A DNA stretch of 6,599 nt. It comes from Candidatus Cloacimonadota bacterium (GTDB lineage Bacteria; Cloacimonadota; Cloacimonadia; Cloacimonadales; TCS61). The stretch covers positions 1 to 6,599 of the forward strand of contig DAOVQH010000145.1 of NCBI GenBank assembly GCA_030628755.1. Reading direction: 5' to 3'. A program made the translations under genes and the position numbers. Position 1 is the first letter of the stretch, and the number at the start of each line of letters is the position of its first letter. The notes below the pieces were generated by a model. It was not told where the DNA came from. It made no database searches and saw only the letters and a list, made by a program, of their open reading frames with translations. This document shows, in pieces, positions 6,145-6,599 of the stretch.

Positions 6145-6315
6145 ATGTCTAAAAAAGTAAAAACAGCGATAAATCCTACAAGAGAAGAAAACTATCCAGC
6201 CTGGTATCAGCAGGTGATAAAAGCCAATGAAGAAGCGACTCTCCGGTGTCAAAAAAAACTCATTCTCAACTATGCGTTATTGGAGAAAAATAGTATTACG
6301 CAGAGCGTCAAGTAA
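6145..6315 (+). pseudogene. proS: Truncated 5' fragment of prolyl-tRNA synthetase
   Basis: ATG 6145 opens a 56-codon frame ending at TAA 6313-6315. Residues 1-27 (M-S-K-K-V-K-T-A-I-N-P-T-R-E-E-N-Y-P-A-W, then Y-Q-Q-V-I-K-A) read as the start of the short, archaeal/eukaryote-like ProRS type, which normally opens with x-I-T-P-T-R-x-E-D-Y-x-x-W-Y-x-x-V-I-x-x-A. An intact protein of that type is ~480 residues, so almost all of it is missing, including class II motifs 1-3. After Ala27 the family's A-D-L-A-x-x-S-P-V-R-G is absent in this frame; D-S-P-V can be read at 6237-6248 two bases out of phase, suggesting small deletions or chance. The tail (residues 28-56) is unrecognised. AGGAGA at 6128-6133 is a good ribosome site, so the leader region was carried along. 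It is most likely a duplicated or recombined gene start, with the functional proS elsewhere. Confidence 0.6.
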
Positions 6316-6381
6316 TCATTCCCACGCAGGACAGCCTATGTGAAGATGATTTCTTTAAGTTATAACGACCCCCATCCCTAA

Positions 6382-6496
6382 CCCTTCCCCCTATCCGTCA
6401 AAAGCCGGACAAGTCGAAGGGGAAGGGAACTGACTGCGGCAAAAGGAGACAGACTCTTCCCCTAAATAGGTCAGGGCTGTGTCCGGCTTAGGCGGA
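6382..6496. repeat. Nested inverted repeats with competing pairings
   Basis: TCCG plus AAGCCGGAC (6394-6397, 6402-6410) pair with GTCCGGCTT plus CGGA (6481-6489, 6493-6496), closing a ~100-nt domain. Inside, AGGGGAAG (6418-6425) pairs with CTTCCCCT (6456-6463). The same GGGGAAGGG (6419-6427) can instead pair with CCCTTCCCC (6382-6390) outside the domain, so the two inner stems exclude each other. No gene overlaps it. From memory, CATCCCTAACCCTTCCCC-type sequences are common interspersed repeats in environmental bacteria; a genome copy count would settle that. Confidence 0.6.
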
Positions 6497-6570
6497 AAGA
6501 ATCTCATGGATTAACATTCAGCTTAACAACTGGTGAAAAGAATGAAAAATCTTGTCTCCAAGCCCTTTAG

Positions 6571-6596
6571 CCTATGAAACCTTTTAGTTTCATTGG
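6571..6596. repeat. Hairpin at the right edge
   Basis: ATGAAAC (6574-6580) pairs with GTTTCAT (6587-6593) around the loop CTTTTA, with CC/GG closing pairs outside a single T-T mismatch. It resembles the other REP-like hairpins here; its context beyond the window is unseen. Confidence 0.6.
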
Positions 6597-6599
6597 GCC

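Larger units (their letters stand above)
6316..6599. other. Gene-free right end made of repeats
   Basis: No coding frame is supported on either strand. Apart from the nested repeat at 6382-6496 and the hairpin at 6571-6596, there is CATTCCCACGC at 6318-6328, which looks like one arm of a larger palindrome whose partner is missing. The window stops inside this region. Confidence 0.5.

Noticed and set aside
5860..6252. 130-codon minus-strand frame
   Set aside because: It runs straight through all four hairpins and the reverse of the proS fragment; its residues mirror the repeats rather than a protein family.

Overview
The window looks like chromosomal DNA from an AT-rich, Gram-negative bacterium of the FCB type. 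The best guess is Cloacimonadota or a related candidate phylum, but the sequence alone does not fix this. Three things point that way: a KDO-activating enzyme (LPS synthesis), a lipobox lipoprotein, and a secreted multidomain protein ending in an N-Y-P-N-P-F-N-P type C-terminal sorting domain.

Layout. Bases 2-1627 (+) are the 3' part of a large secreted or surface protein gene that is open through the left edge. Bases 1628-2072 are intergenic and hold a degenerate short repeat and a strong symmetric hairpin at 1873-1909. That hairpin sits between two convergent transcription units and probably terminates both. Bases 2073-5521 (-) form a compact three-gene operon read right to left: mnmG (tRNA wobble-uridine modification), an LPP20-like lipoprotein gene whose ATG overlaps the mnmG stop, and kdsB (CMP-KDO synthetase). 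A candidate promoter and an 18-bp perfect palindrome lie just upstream of mnmG.

Bases 5523-6599 contain no convincing intact gene. They hold gene debris and repeats: a small two-helix membrane-protein frame interrupted by TAG, a nested cluster of inverted repeats resembling REP or IS200/IS605-type hairpins, a short fragment that reads as the first ~27 residues of prolyl-tRNA synthetase with its own ribosome binding site, and a second region of nested, mutually exclusive inverted repeats running to the right edge.

The most unusual single feature is a 42-bp, six-unit, 7-bp tandem array inside kdsB. It is translated in frame as two 7-residue proline-rich repeats, makes a textbook G-quadruplex motif on the template strand, and would shift the frame if one or two units were gained or lost. 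I found no clear new defence or mobile system. The candidates worth a second look are the kdsB array, the repeat/debris block, and the interrupted membrane-protein frame.
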